64,000 bases of DNA from JADJRH01 sp046351455 (GCA_046351455.1 JAXLYM010000021.1:100930-164929); one strand, 5' to 3'; shown: positions 44,501-53,180, counted from the stretch's first letter. The notes: generated by a model from the sequence alone, not told the origin. Numbers and translations are program-made.

Positions 44501-44905
44501 TGGTGGCAATGGCTGTAGGTCCACCAGCCCAACTGGCACCACTCCAGCGACGAGGTCTGCAAGCTCTCTTATCTTCTTCCCTTCGTCCGTGTTGTCGTCT
44601 CCGATGTCTTGCCCGCGAACCTTGCGGCTCAACAAGCTCAGCAGCGCGATCAACACCGCTGTCTTCCCGGTCCCCCGACCACCATCGATGAGCAGCACAT
44701 GGTTGTGCCGCTCGGCATCGATCGGCGGCAGGAAGTCATACAAACGAGACCCGCCGTCCTTCGGCGGCTCCCAACTTCTGCTCGCCATATCGCCAAGCAG
44801 CACGCATGCACGCTCCAAAGCGCCCTGCTGGTCCTCCGTCAGTTCATCCCACTTCCGCAGCCGCCCCTCCGCTCGTGCGACCTGCTTCGTATCCGATCTC
44901 GCCAT
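41534..44905 (-). CDS. rdrA: RADAR system ATPase RdrA
   Basis: A protein of 1123 aa (1126 if started at ATG 44914). The P-loop is IDGGRGTGKTAVL (GGRGTGKT about 75-82). The Walker B is FLIPVDDAD (about 259-267), with MNPERAVELLDLVRTLWHP and the sensor-like LTGNSD following. The long C-terminal region has no recognisable domain. RdrA is the AAA-type ring ATPase of RADAR, which works with the deaminase RdrB. The gene lies immediately upstream of rdrB with overlapping ends. G+C is around 55% in sampled segments against about 70% outside, suggesting acquisition by transfer. The start at 44905 or 44914 is not resolved. Confidence 0.88.
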   Translation of the reverse strand: MARSDTKQVARAEGRLRKWDELTEDQQGALERACVLLGDMASRSWEPPKDGGSRLYDFLPPIDAERHNHVLLIDGGRGTGKTAVLIALLSLLSRKVRGQDIGDDNTDEGKKIRELADLVAGVVPVGLVDLQPLPPSTNLLIHLVGQLQRVVEALSNGVTGGRHASNERAPWEAEDHPESAVRKAWRDFLNAAALGWGGEGVEARRAHLDPEAFTFELEQTERSRIDVPRAFRNLLDTLAKSFRDQRLTSGLLNERYPLFLIPVDDADMNPERAVELLDLVRTLWHPRAAFVLTGNSDLFRARLHAQLRRFLIPTSPLHQETGRVTDVVHLETDLVRQIYRKAIPPAHRLHLTTLRPEARQKVMSRALSRVPAPEHPLHLQHLTEYFDLVPDAASLLPENLRELIDIQTWLSLHADSMTPAKGLRAARLLRLLTSEDFIDERSDGDDEWPSGTSWEAQQQWRLANGFKVFVLEILTPPFPRTIWLANSARLQVVSPRASEREKGVKIFWLDTNRRIGRERITPALPALVTATTPGGRFDWPLPDTNSVIDLNALHICLQASLDEEVRPAMLVKRYIATILDYEDFCASEGPRDAAQSIQSVLQALGKKVQSSGPAWETLASLMPERANRSADDRGNALASWAERRVAWFAAPEMGLGPDEANRWLAALKDAFGDSWATVKTSIQDSWTNLLQERGTTPAALTWGAHQDERLKFDWVSEIEQSSRRALYWANLVKQLSAMDIPFVAAGPATFWPTYVSSVPERAVTLAELPESTIQKWEHSLRRLQNDRHVMSGGLLALWKLLGDGLAAQGLPPAPKALNLKSMKQAYKDTTSGTQPWIFEPSSTSYLIEHDLKFRSGKFTWTLDSKLSSPLARTLFELFWDFTVDASDVDNVETSDGVDDGHLRWWPAIGRSPYTGGPIYGWPAVDWWSFLDHHLLVELWNKRCAWLQARAEAVRGSGELGEELAFWYVRVVDGLLMSRGLHEDHWMNSPRVENWSSIFATMEGRFANRMSIGARCVCYREWFYRVPLLAAPESGLSEEAAERILTAFGHRLDTSLLRSARRDRIRDTFGWSEKDPIEEHLASIDADVPKHPWIEQIEKATPAKNKDAPQDAPPRRRRSSPRKS

Positions 44906-45016
44906 CACGGGCATCTTCGCACCCGCCCGTCGGCGCGGGACAGTTGAACAGGCGACCCGTATTCGCTCCTCGCCTCTTCGCCGCGCGAGAGGTAAGGTGA
45001 CCTCGGAGAGCTGCAC

Positions 45017-45262
45017 ATGAACGATCGCATCTCCATCGATCCCCGCATCTGCCACGGCCAGGCCTGCGTGAAAGGCACGCGCATCCCGGTCCACCAGGTC
45101 GTCCACATGCTCGCGGGCGGCGACACGATCGAGGACCTTCTCCGCGAGTACCCGCGGCTCACCCGCGAGGACGTCCTCGCTTGTCTCGATTACGCCGCGA
45201 GCCTCGCAGAAGAGCAGATCGCCCCGATCGACGGCCTCCTGGATTCGCTGCAGCCCGCGTGA
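45017..45262 (+). CDS. DUF433 family antitoxin
   Basis: An 81-aa protein of the DUF433 family, marked by RISIDPRICHGQACVKGTRI and a C-terminal region typical of VapB45-like antitoxins. It would bind DNA at its own promoter and neutralise the partner. A Shine-Dalgarno GGAG lies 8 bases before the ATG. TAAGGT (44993-44998) is a possible -10. The GTGA overlap with the next gene couples the pair. It is divergent from rdrA across about 110 bases. Confidence 0.88.
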   Translation: MNDRISIDPRICHGQACVKGTRIPVHQVVHMLAGGDTIEDLLREYPRLTREDVLACLDYAASLAEEQIAPIDGLLDSLQPA

Positions 45263-45618
45263 AGATCCTGGTCGACGAGAACATCCCCAATTCCACGGTG
45301 GGGGCCTTGCGGAGCGCCGGACACGACGTGCTCGATGTTCGCGGTACGCCCGACGAAGGGCTGACCGACGAAGGCATCTGGCGGCTCGCGAATGAGCAAC
45401 AGCGCCTGTTGATCACGACGGACAAAGGCTTCGTGCAGCGGCGCGACGAGCCTCATGCGGGCATCCTGATCGTGCGACTGAAGCGCCCCACCGGCGCCGA
45501 GATTCATCGCCGCGTGATGCTGGCATTGGCGCAGTTCCCCGAAGATGCATGGACTGGCCTCGTCGTCGTCATGCGCGACGTCGCTCAAAGCATCTGGCGC
45601 TCCGGCGAGCGTCTGTGA
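45259..45618 (+). CDS. DUF5615 PIN-like toxin
   Basis: A 119-aa protein from GTG 45259. It begins KILVDENIPNSTVGALRSAG, the acidic metal-site start of the DUF5615/PIN-like fold, and has a later LLITTDKGF containing the second conserved Asp. PIN-like toxins are RNases, so this should be the toxin of a DUF433/DUF5615 pair. The four-base overlap with the antitoxin is the usual arrangement. Proximity to RADAR suggests a defence island. Confidence 0.88.
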   Translation: MKILVDENIPNSTVGALRSAGHDVLDVRGTPDEGLTDEGIWRLANEQQRLLITTDKGFVQRRDEPHAGILIVRLKRPTGAEIHRRVMLALAQFPEDAWTGLVVVMRDVAQSIWRSGERL

Positions 45619-45655
45619 TCCTCTCGCTTCCCCTCGTGAGCGCGTCGCCTTCCGC

Positions 45656-46918
45656 TCAAGGCGCGCCGTTGCTCTTCGGCTGGATCAGCTGGAATCCCAC
45701 GGAGCGGTCGAGCCACTCCCAGCCGAAGCGGCCCGGGCGCGTGGTCACTCGCAGGCTCGCGCCGATCGCGTTCATGTAGGCGTCGCGCGTCACGGTGACC
45801 TCGATGCCGTCGCGGTCCGGGCGCCAGGATTGCAGCACCACGTGGTACGTCGTGTTGTTCTTTGACGTCGTCGTGTAGCGGCGCGTGATCGGCGCCACGT
45901 GCACCGTCGCTGGGCCCTCGTCGAGCGTCGCGTTCGCCATCGAGCCGAGGCCCGCGCCGATCGCCGGGTACACGACGAGGCCGCCGAACAAGACGAAGCC
46001 GTACGCCCGCAGCGCGTCGCTCTTGCCGCGCATCGTCACGAACGCGATCACGCTGAGCACCGCCCACGCCACGAAGCCCGCGAGCACGCATTTCCCCAGC
46101 ACGCCCGCCGTGAGGATCTCCCACCGCGTCGCGCTGACCGCGCCGAACACCAGCGCTCCCATGGCCCCGCCCATGCCCACGATCGCCGCCACCGTGGTGC
46201 GCAGCGGCGCCGCGCGACCGACCGGGCTCCGCTCGAACGACGGGAGGTTCTCCGCGATCACCGCGAGGCGCTCCACGAGCGGGGCGATGTTCTCCGCGTC
46301 CGCCGCCGTCGGGCGCATCATCGTGAGGCGCACGTCGGAGGCGCCGCGGAACAGCTCCACGCTCATCGCGCGGCCGCCGAGGAGCTGGTGCACCGCCTGG
46401 CGCGTGGTCGTGTCCGACAAGAGCGCCTCGAGATCCGCGGTCGTCGCGTCGCTCTCGATGTAGACCTCGGCGTCGAACGCAGCGTCCCCCGTCTGGTGCT
46501 CCACGTTGAGCCCGATCCGCTTTCCGAAGGCGTCGAGCGGCTTCTCCTTGCGGAACAGCACCGGGAGCTCGCCGGTCACGCGGCGCTTCGCCGTGTCGCG
46601 GTACACGCCCTGGTCGCGGCGCGCCGCTGCCCCGCTCACCAGCGGATCGACGGGCAGCATCACGCGCAACATCGGCGGGCCGTTCTTTCCGCCGCCGAAC
46701 ATCTGCACCTTCACGCGGCGCTCGCCGACCGTGATCTCCTGCGGCGTGTAGAGCGCGGCCGTGGTCGGGAGGCCGAACGCGCGGCCGACCTCGTCGTACG
46801 CCGCGAACGCCCCTTGCGACGGCTTCTTTTTCGTGAGGCCCGCGATCCACATCACGAACCAGATGATCGCGCCGACGAACACCGCGACGCCGAGAGAGAC
46901 AGCGAGCACCACCGCCAT
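45656..46918 (-). CDS. multi-pass membrane protein of unknown function
   Basis: A 420-aa protein. Membrane segments: one at the N-terminus (VVLAVSLGVAVFVGAIIWFV, about 3-22) and about three to four in the middle third (for example VGMGGAMGALVFGAV and AGFVAWAVLSVIAFV, about 230-310). The N-terminal soluble part and the C-terminal region (GFQLIQPKSNGAP) have no motif I recognise. TATGCT (46927-46932) lies 8 bases before ATG 46918, overlapping the region right after the NUDIX stop; the gene may also be read from the upstream operon, since only 20 bases separate them. Confidence 0.75.
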   Translation of the reverse strand: MAVVLAVSLGVAVFVGAIIWFVMWIAGLTKKKPSQGAFAAYDEVGRAFGLPTTAALYTPQEITVGERRVKVQMFGGGKNGPPMLRVMLPVDPLVSGAAARRDQGVYRDTAKRRVTGELPVLFRKEKPLDAFGKRIGLNVEHQTGDAAFDAEVYIESDATTADLEALLSDTTTRQAVHQLLGGRAMSVELFRGASDVRLTMMRPTAADAENIAPLVERLAVIAENLPSFERSPVGRAAPLRTTVAAIVGMGGAMGALVFGAVSATRWEILTAGVLGKCVLAGFVAWAVLSVIAFVTMRGKSDALRAYGFVLFGGLVVYPAIGAGLGSMANATLDEGPATVHVAPITRRYTTTSKNNTTYHVVLQSWRPDRDGIEVTVTRDAYMNAIGASLRVTTRPGRFGWEWLDRSVGFQLIQPKSNGAP

Positions 46919-46938
46919 GGGGACGGAGCATACGCGGT

Positions 46939-47490
46939 TCAGAGCACGGGATCGGTCCCGTCCGCCGTCACCGCGTCGTCGGAGTACGTCGTCTCGTCGA
47001 GCGGCGCGTCCTCCGGCGGGAGCAGCGTGTCGCGGCTCGTCTCCATCCCCAGCGCGCGCTCCACCACGTCGAGCACCGCGGGCGTCACCCCGTACCGCAC
47101 GAGCTCGCTGACCGGCACCAGCGCGGCGTCCGCAGCGTCGTCCCCCGCGCGCAGCGAGCCTCCGTCGACCTCGCACAAGTAATCGAGCACCACGTAATGG
47201 AACGCGTCGTCGATCAGCTCCACCGCCGCGACGAGCGGGCCGGGGCGCACGAGGAGGCCCGTCTCTTCGAGCACCTCACGACGCACGGCCTCCGCGAGGC
47301 GCTCGCCGCGCTCCACGCGTCCGCCGGGGAGGGACCACGCGCCCGCGCGCGGCGGGTTGCCGCGCTTCACGAGGACGACGCTCGGCTCGGAGCCGCTGCG
47401 ATCGAGCATCACGCCGCCGACGCCGATCGCCGGGCCGGGCGCGCGTGGAGGCGCGCTCGAAGAGGCCGGGCGTGCGCCGATGCCGCTCAT
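46939..47490 (-). CDS. NUDIX hydrolase
   Basis: A 183-aa protein with a complete Nudix box, GGRVERGERL...REVLEETGLL (about 69-93), which coordinates Mg and hydrolyses nucleoside diphosphate-X substrates. The N-terminus is a short Pro/Ala/Gly-rich tail and the C-terminal about 40 residues are acidic and unusual for the fold. The substrate is unknown. Its ATG overlaps the transglutaminase stop by one base (TGATG), so it is translated from the same transcript. Confidence 0.92.
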   Translation of the reverse strand: MSGIGARPASSSAPPRAPGPAIGVGGVMLDRSGSEPSVVLVKRGNPPRAGAWSLPGGRVERGERLAEAVRREVLEETGLLVRPGPLVAAVELIDDAFHYVVLDYLCEVDGGSLRAGDDAADAALVPVSELVRYGVTPAVLDVVERALGMETSRDTLLPPEDAPLDETTYSDDAVTADGTDPVL

Positions 47491-49070
47491 CAGCGCTTGC
47501 TCTCGCCGGCGGCGCACACCGCGTCGCCGGGCGTCTGCACGAGGAGATCGTACGAGCCGAGGTGGAAGTCGCTCGGCACCACCACCGGGCCGTCGAACGT
47601 GCCGCGATCGTCCGTGGAGAGCGAGCCGACCGCCGCGCCCTGCGGCGCCTCGGGGCTCACGAGGAGCACGTCCACGCGCACGTGCGGGCACGGGGAGCCG
47701 GCGCTCTTGATCTCGCCGTGCACGCGCATCGGCGCGCCGCGCAGCACCCGCGACTCCAGATCACCGACGATCACCTCCGTCGGCGGGCGGTTCGGATCCG
47801 CGGGGGAGCCGCTCGCGCTCGGCGTCAATGCGGCGGGGGAGCCGCTCGGCGCGGGGCCGGCGCTCGCGGAGCCGCTCGGGGACGCGTTCGCCTGCTGTTG
47901 CTGGCGCGCGCGGTTCGCCGCGTGCTGCCCCGAATCCTGGTTCGCGGGCCACTTGTACGGGTCCGGCGGGGCGACGTACGGCGGGCGGTTCGGATCGTTG
48001 TTCGATTCGAGGTTCGCGGCCGCGCCGCCGAGATCGATGCGGTGCCACTGCGTCGCGTCGTACACCTCCACCCAGGCGTGCGCCTCGTTCACGACCATGC
48101 GCGCGGGGATGCCGATGTAGAGCGCGGTCACGAGGAACGCGAACGAGCGGTGCCGGCAGACGCCCTTCTTCGAGATGCTGAGATCCAGGTAAATGTCGCC
48201 GCGCCCGCGGGGCGGATCGTCCGACGGCTCGAAGGCGCGGTGGTACTCGACCATCTTCGCGACGACGTCGCGCGGGCGCATCTGCCGCGAGATGCCGATG
48301 GTGCGCGCGACCTCCTGGAAGGCCTCGATGTGCGCGACGGGCGGCGCCTCCACGTACGGCTGGAGCTCGCTCCAATCCGCGTCGGCGAAGGCGGAGCCGA
48401 ACACGCTGCGCGCGATCGCGAGCTGCTCGATGATGCGCACGCGCTGGCGCACCTTGCCGCGGACGAACCAGTTGTCGGCGCCGTCGCGGAGGAATTCGAC
48501 CTGCGCCTCGGGGTTCAAGTGGGCGCGCAGCACGCGCGCGTCCGGGCCGACGGTGGGGAGGCGCACCGGCTCGTCCGGCAGCAAATCCACGGAGAGATCC
48601 CCGTAGAACGTCTCTTCGCCGGCGCGCAGCGTGCCGCCGACGGGGATCGTCTTCAGCGAGCGGCTGCGGACGCGGAGCGTGTAATCGACGGCCACGGCGT
48701 CGTACGCGCGGAGCCGTTTGTACGGCGCGGTCGCGGGCGAGAACGGATCGTCGTAGCGCTCGACGTTCGGCTTGCGGGTGTCGCGGTCGGGCTCGTAGGT
48801 CGACTCGGGGCCGTCGTCGACGGTGCTGCTCGAATAGACGTGATCGTTCGGCTGCGGCGGCTTCTTCGTATCCGGCGCGGGCACGGGGCCGCTCGGCGTC
48901 TGGATCGCGGCCGGGAGATCGCCGTCGCTCGTGGTCGCCTGGAACGCGAGGTCGTCCTTCGCGTCGGGCGGGATGAACTCGTGGAGCAGCGAGGGCTGCG
49001 CGTCGGCCCCTCCGGCCGCGACGAGGGCCGCGAGGAAGAACGGAACGTAGCGTTGCCAGCGTCGGCGCAT
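47490..49070 (-). CDS. secreted transglutaminase-like protein
   Basis: A 526-aa protein with signal peptide (about 1-24, ending GGADA). The transglutaminase-like core has the Cys of KKGVCRHRSFAF, the His of VNEAHAWVEVY and the Asp of HRIDLGG, a complete Cys-His-Asp triad. Before it lies a beta-rich region and after it a Pro/Ser/Gln linker (about 385-435) and a beta-sandwich-like C-terminus. In bacteria this fold includes peptidases and crosslinking enzymes. Periplasmic or secreted action is inferred. The TATACT promoter 9 bases upstream supports ATG 49070. The downstream NUDIX and membrane protein genes complete the operon. Confidence 0.85.
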   Translation of the reverse strand: MRRRWQRYVPFFLAALVAAGGADAQPSLLHEFIPPDAKDDLAFQATTSDGDLPAAIQTPSGPVPAPDTKKPPQPNDHVYSSSTVDDGPESTYEPDRDTRKPNVERYDDPFSPATAPYKRLRAYDAVAVDYTLRVRSRSLKTIPVGGTLRAGEETFYGDLSVDLLPDEPVRLPTVGPDARVLRAHLNPEAQVEFLRDGADNWFVRGKVRQRVRIIEQLAIARSVFGSAFADADWSELQPYVEAPPVAHIEAFQEVARTIGISRQMRPRDVVAKMVEYHRAFEPSDDPPRGRGDIYLDLSISKKGVCRHRSFAFLVTALYIGIPARMVVNEAHAWVEVYDATQWHRIDLGGAAANLESNNDPNRPPYVAPPDPYKWPANQDSGQHAANRARQQQQANASPSGSASAGPAPSGSPAALTPSASGSPADPNRPPTEVIVGDLESRVLRGAPMRVHGEIKSAGSPCPHVRVDVLLVSPEAPQGAAVGSLSTDDRGTFDGPVVVPSDFHLGSYDLLVQTPGDAVCAAGESKR

Positions 49071-49085
49071 GCGGGGTGGAGTATA
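49071..49085 (-). promoter_or_regulatory. leaderless promoter -10 of the transglutaminase operon
   Basis: On the minus strand TATACT (49085-49080) differs from TATAAT by one base and lies 9 bases before ATG 49070. No Shine-Dalgarno is present. It is the best -10 match in the set. Confidence 0.55.
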
Positions 49086-49164
49086 GAGCACGCGAGCGCC
49101 CCGCAGGTTCCCTTCGGCTTGACGGAGATCCACCCGTCCCGTGTCATCGGCCGAGGAGGTCCCT

Positions 49165-51732
49165 TTGCGCTTGCTCTCTTCCTCGATCCACCACTCGGTC
49201 GGGATCGTGATCGTGCTGGCGTTGCCGGCCGTCACCTTCGCCGCGTGCGACAGCAGTCCGGGCTCCAGCGGCACGGGAGGAGGCGGCGGCGATTGCGCGG
49301 CGTCGCCCACGCTCCCCGCCGTCGAAGCCGTATTCACAGGCCATTGCGCAGGCTCCAGCTGCCACCAAGGCGGCCAGAGCGGCGTATTCCCACCTCTCGC
49401 TGCCTCCGAGCCGAGCGCTTGGGTGAAGCTGAAGAGCCAGGAGGATCCGAGCAAACAGCTCGTCGTGCCGGGCCACCCGGAGCAGAGCTGGCTCTACCTC
49501 AAGGTGAGCGGCGCACAGGGCCCATCGGGCGGCGCGCTGATGCCGCTCGGTGTGGCATCGCCGATCCCGGAGGCCGACGTGATCCGCGACTGGATCGCCG
49601 CGGGCGCGCCGGGAAGCTGCGCGGACGACCCGAGCAAGCCCACGCAGCCCTCGGACGATCCGAACACGCTCGATCAAGCGCAGCTCTTCACGTGCCCCAT
49701 GGACGCGGCGCCCGCGAGCTCGCCCGCGCGCCTCCGTCGCATCGAGTCGCCCGAGTGGACCTACGCATTGCCGCAAGCCTTGAACGGCTGGCACGGCGGC
49801 ACGGAGAGCGCCGCGCATTTGAACCCGTTCACCGCGCTCGCGACGCAGCCGTACTCCACGTACGCGGCCGGCGTGACGGTCGACACGGCCACGCTCGACC
49901 TTTATTTCCAGGTCCTCCCGGAGGCGCCGCTGAGCTGGGTCGCGCATGATCCCGCGTTCACGGGCGGCCTTCGAATCAAGGGCATCAACGACGACGGCGC
50001 GCTCGCGTGCATGTTCGGGCCGGACGCGCAGATCGAAGCGAGCCCGTCGGACAGCTGCATCGATACCTACGTCGATCGCCTGCTCACGCTGGGCGTGCTC
50101 GCGCGGGCGCCGACCTCCACCGAGCACGCGAACCTGCGCGCGCTGCTCAAGACGACGCTCGACGCCGAGGGCGGTGACGTGAGCAAGCGACCCGCGACGC
50201 TCGCGCTCGTGGGGCAGGCCGCGTGGCTCACGTCGGGCGCGCTCTTCCGCACCGAGATCGGCGCGAAGGGCGACGATCCGAGCCGCGACCGGCTCACCAA
50301 CGAAGAGCTCGCGCTCGTGATCGGCGGCATGTTGAGCTTCCACCGCCCCGGCGCGCCGATGTTGGGCCTGCCGTTCAACAGCTTCGTCGGCCCCTCGGAT
50401 CCGGACGACGGGTGCCATCCGTGGCTCCACCTCGTGAGCGAGGCCGCGGCGAACGGCACGATCCAGGACCCCGCGACCATCAAGACGCTGATCACCGCGT
50501 ACGGCGGCGGCGTGGATCCGGGCGGCCAGCCGCTCGCTTGTCAGAACGGCACGACGCAGCGCCGCCGCGACCTCACGATCGAGATCGACGAGCGCCGCCT
50601 CCCGTCGCGCGGCGAGTACTGGCTCGCGCCGCGCATCGCGGGCTTCTTCCGCGAGTGGCTGGGCTACGGCAACGCGAACACGGTGTTCAAGGACACGCCC
50701 GGTCTCACGAGCAAATACGACACGACGAGCAGCATGTGGGACGAGACGTCGCTCGGCTACGAGAACCTGCAGAGCGGCTATTACGGCTACGAGCTGCTGC
50801 TCGACGAGCAGCTCGACGACACGGTCGCGCGCACCGTGCTCGACGCCGCGCAGAACCACGAGGACGTGTTCAAGGCGCTGATGACGACGCGCCTTTACCG
50901 CCTGCCTTCGGATCGCAACGACACGAACGGCATGAGCTGCGCGCAGGACAGCGACTGCACGGAGATGGGCTACGACTCCTGCGCGAAGGAATTCAATCTA
51001 TGCGTGGACAGCATCTCGAAGTCCACGATGACGGCCGCGCGCGTGTACGACGTCGACGGCGTGCCCGCGACCGACGCCGGCCGATGGGTGACGATGCCCG
51101 CCGAGCAGCGGAGCGGCGTGCTGACGCACCCGGCGTGGCTCTCCGCGCACGGCAACAACTTCCAGGACGATCCGAGCCTCGTGCATCGCGGCAAGTGGGT
51201 TCGCCAGAACCTCTTCTGCGAGACGGTGCCCGGCCTCGAATTGGTGATGGTGGCGGCGAAGCTCGGCGCGCGCGGACCGAACCTCTCGGCGCGCGATCGC
51301 GTGCAGGCCGCGACCGAGGCGAACGCGACGTGCGAGGGCTGCCACCGCCTGATGAACCCGCTCGGATACCCGTTCGAGATGTACAACCACGCGGGCTTCC
51401 TGCGCGCGTGGGACCGCTTCGAGGACGACGGAGTGACCCCGCATCCGCCCGACGCGACGAGCGTGCTCTCCGACCTGCCGGACCCGGCGCTCGACGTCGC
51501 CGTGACGAACGCGGTCGACTTCGTCGAGCGGATCGGCGACTCGCCGTACGCGCGCCGCTGCTTCATCCGCCAGGCCTTCCGATACTTCATGGGGCGCGAT
51601 GAGACGATGGCCGATCAGTGCACGCTCGCCGCGATGGAAAAGGCCCTCGATCAGGGCTCGTTCTTCGACATGCTGGCCGTCCTCGCGTCGAGCGACACGG
51701 TCCTTTACCGCACGAGCGGAGGTGCCCAATGA
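49165..51732 (+). CDS. DUF1588/DUF1585-containing lipoprotein
   Basis: An 855-aa protein from TTG 49165, preferred because AGGAGGT (49154-49160) sits four bases before it; an upstream in-frame GTG at 49141 would add 8 residues. Lipobox FAAC (about Cys27). Near the N-terminus HCAGSSCHQGG is a Cys/His motif like that of heme-binding c-type proteins but with four residues between the Cys. The C-terminal third has the DUF1588 segment (HRGKWVRQNLFCE, CEGCHRLMNPLGYPFE) and DUF1585 (FIRQAFRYFMGRDE). Such proteins occur beside DUF1552 partners in myxobacteria and planctomycetes; the function is not established. The stop overlaps the DUF1552 gene (ATGA). Confidence 0.88.
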   Translation: MRLLSSSIHHSVGIVIVLALPAVTFAACDSSPGSSGTGGGGGDCAASPTLPAVEAVFTGHCAGSSCHQGGQSGVFPPLAASEPSAWVKLKSQEDPSKQLVVPGHPEQSWLYLKVSGAQGPSGGALMPLGVASPIPEADVIRDWIAAGAPGSCADDPSKPTQPSDDPNTLDQAQLFTCPMDAAPASSPARLRRIESPEWTYALPQALNGWHGGTESAAHLNPFTALATQPYSTYAAGVTVDTATLDLYFQVLPEAPLSWVAHDPAFTGGLRIKGINDDGALACMFGPDAQIEASPSDSCIDTYVDRLLTLGVLARAPTSTEHANLRALLKTTLDAEGGDVSKRPATLALVGQAAWLTSGALFRTEIGAKGDDPSRDRLTNEELALVIGGMLSFHRPGAPMLGLPFNSFVGPSDPDDGCHPWLHLVSEAAANGTIQDPATIKTLITAYGGGVDPGGQPLACQNGTTQRRRDLTIEIDERRLPSRGEYWLAPRIAGFFREWLGYGNANTVFKDTPGLTSKYDTTSSMWDETSLGYENLQSGYYGYELLLDEQLDDTVARTVLDAAQNHEDVFKALMTTRLYRLPSDRNDTNGMSCAQDSDCTEMGYDSCAKEFNLCVDSISKSTMTAARVYDVDGVPATDAGRWVTMPAEQRSGVLTHPAWLSAHGNNFQDDPSLVHRGKWVRQNLFCETVPGLELVMVAAKLGARGPNLSARDRVQAATEANATCEGCHRLMNPLGYPFEMYNHAGFLRAWDRFEDDGVTPHPPDATSVLSDLPDPALDVAVTNAVDFVERIGDSPYARRCFIRQAFRYFMGRDETMADQCTLAAMEKALDQGSFFDMLAVLASSDTVLYRTSGGAQ

Positions 51733-53180
51733 GCCGACTCACCCGAAGGACCTTGCTCCGCGCGATCGCCGCGGGCGCGGGCGGCGCGATGCTGCTGCCG
51801 ATCTTGTCGCGCCTCACGAGCGCGGGCCCGTCCACGGTCGCGCGCTTCCTCTTCATCGTCGAGGGCAACTGCTACGAGCCGATCACGGTGCTCGATCCGC
51901 AGACGCAGGCGAAGATCGACGAGAAGGCGAGCCAGTCGATCGCGGGCGAGCGCTGGTGGTACTCGCTCTACGGTCACGACACACCGATCGTCGTTCCAGC
52001 GACGCAGTTCGATCAGACGATCGCGTTGCCGTCGATCGCGTCGCAGGGCCTCGCGAGCCAGACGGCCGTGCTCTTCGGCCTCTCGTCGCGCATCACGGGC
52101 GGCGGCCACACGGCGTTCCACGGCGTGCTCAGCTCGACGCGCACGGTGGGCGGATCGCCGGGCGGTCCGACGATCGACGCGTACCTGGGCGCGCTCCCGG
52201 CCGTGCGGCAGATGACGCCGTACGACGTGGTGCGCCTCGGCATGATCGGATCGGTCGGCGCGACGCGCTTGAGCTATGCGACGTGCGCGACGGCTCCGGG
52301 GGTCGCGGCGCCCGCGATCGTGGACCCGCTCGCGGCGTTCGCGACGCTCTTCGGCCTCGTCGGATCGCCTTCGCAGATGGCGGAGTTCGCGCAGCGCAAG
52401 ACGTTGCTCGACTTCGCGCAGAAGGACGTGCAGGCCGCGCTGAGCGCCTTCGGAGGCAGCAGCGACGAGCGCGCGAAGCTGGAGAGCTACCTCGCCTCCG
52501 TCGAGGAGCTGAGCACGCGCCAGCAGCGCCTCACGATGATGGCGTCCGAGCTCGCGAAGGTGAAGCCGCCGAGCCCGGACATGTCGCCCGTCTACGCGAC
52601 GGACTGCATGGATCGTTTCGGCGCGCAGCTCACGCTCGCGGTGGCGGCGTTGAAAGGCCAGCTCACGAACGTCGCGGTGGTCACCTCGGGCTCGGGCGAC
52701 GACTTCGGCTCGCTGACGTACCCGAGCGAGCCGGACGCGTCGTACCGCAGCCGCACGCGCCACGACCTCCACCACAGCTCGTCGTCGGACCCGGGCGCGC
52801 TGAAGACGATCCACGACATGACGCGCCAGCAGATCGACATGATCGCGGCCGCGGCGGCGGACCTCATGAACGCGCCGGATCCGGCGGGCGCGGGCACGAT
52901 GCTCGACAACACGGTGATCGTCTTCATCGGCGACAACGGCGAACAGCACCACTCGACAGCATCGGAGTTCCCGGTGGTGTTGATCGGCGGCAAAAATCTA
53001 GGCTTGAATACGGGGGGCCGGACGATCGTGTATCCGGGCGTCGACACCGGAGGATCCGGCCACCGCCAGGTCTCCAACCTGTGGAACACGCTGGGTCACC
53101 TCGCCGGCGACCCGCTCGACACGTTCGGGAAAGAGGGGCCTTATCGCGTCGCGACAGGCCCCCTCGTCGAGCTCTCGTAA
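51729..53180 (+). CDS. DUF1552 family secreted protein
   Basis: A 483-aa protein, coupled by ATGA to the DUF1588 gene. The N-terminus MSRLTRRTLLRAIAAGAGGA carries a twin-arginine-like RR and a hydrophobic stretch, so Tat export is likely. The rest matches DUF1552, a relative of alkaline-phosphatase-fold DUF1501 proteins, with FLFIVEGNCYEP, VIVFIGDNGEQHHSTASEFP and GHRQVSNLWNTLGH. The last blocks resemble metal-site motifs of that superfamily, but catalysis is unproven. It probably acts with the DUF1588 protein outside the cytoplasmic membrane. Confidence 0.88.
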   Translation: MSRLTRRTLLRAIAAGAGGAMLLPILSRLTSAGPSTVARFLFIVEGNCYEPITVLDPQTQAKIDEKASQSIAGERWWYSLYGHDTPIVVPATQFDQTIALPSIASQGLASQTAVLFGLSSRITGGGHTAFHGVLSSTRTVGGSPGGPTIDAYLGALPAVRQMTPYDVVRLGMIGSVGATRLSYATCATAPGVAAPAIVDPLAAFATLFGLVGSPSQMAEFAQRKTLLDFAQKDVQAALSAFGGSSDERAKLESYLASVEELSTRQQRLTMMASELAKVKPPSPDMSPVYATDCMDRFGAQLTLAVAALKGQLTNVAVVTSGSGDDFGSLTYPSEPDASYRSRTRHDLHHSSSSDPGALKTIHDMTRQQIDMIAAAAADLMNAPDPAGAGTMLDNTVIVFIGDNGEQHHSTASEFPVVLIGGKNLGLNTGGRTIVYPGVDTGGSGHRQVSNLWNTLGHLAGDPLDTFGKEGPYRVATGPLVELS

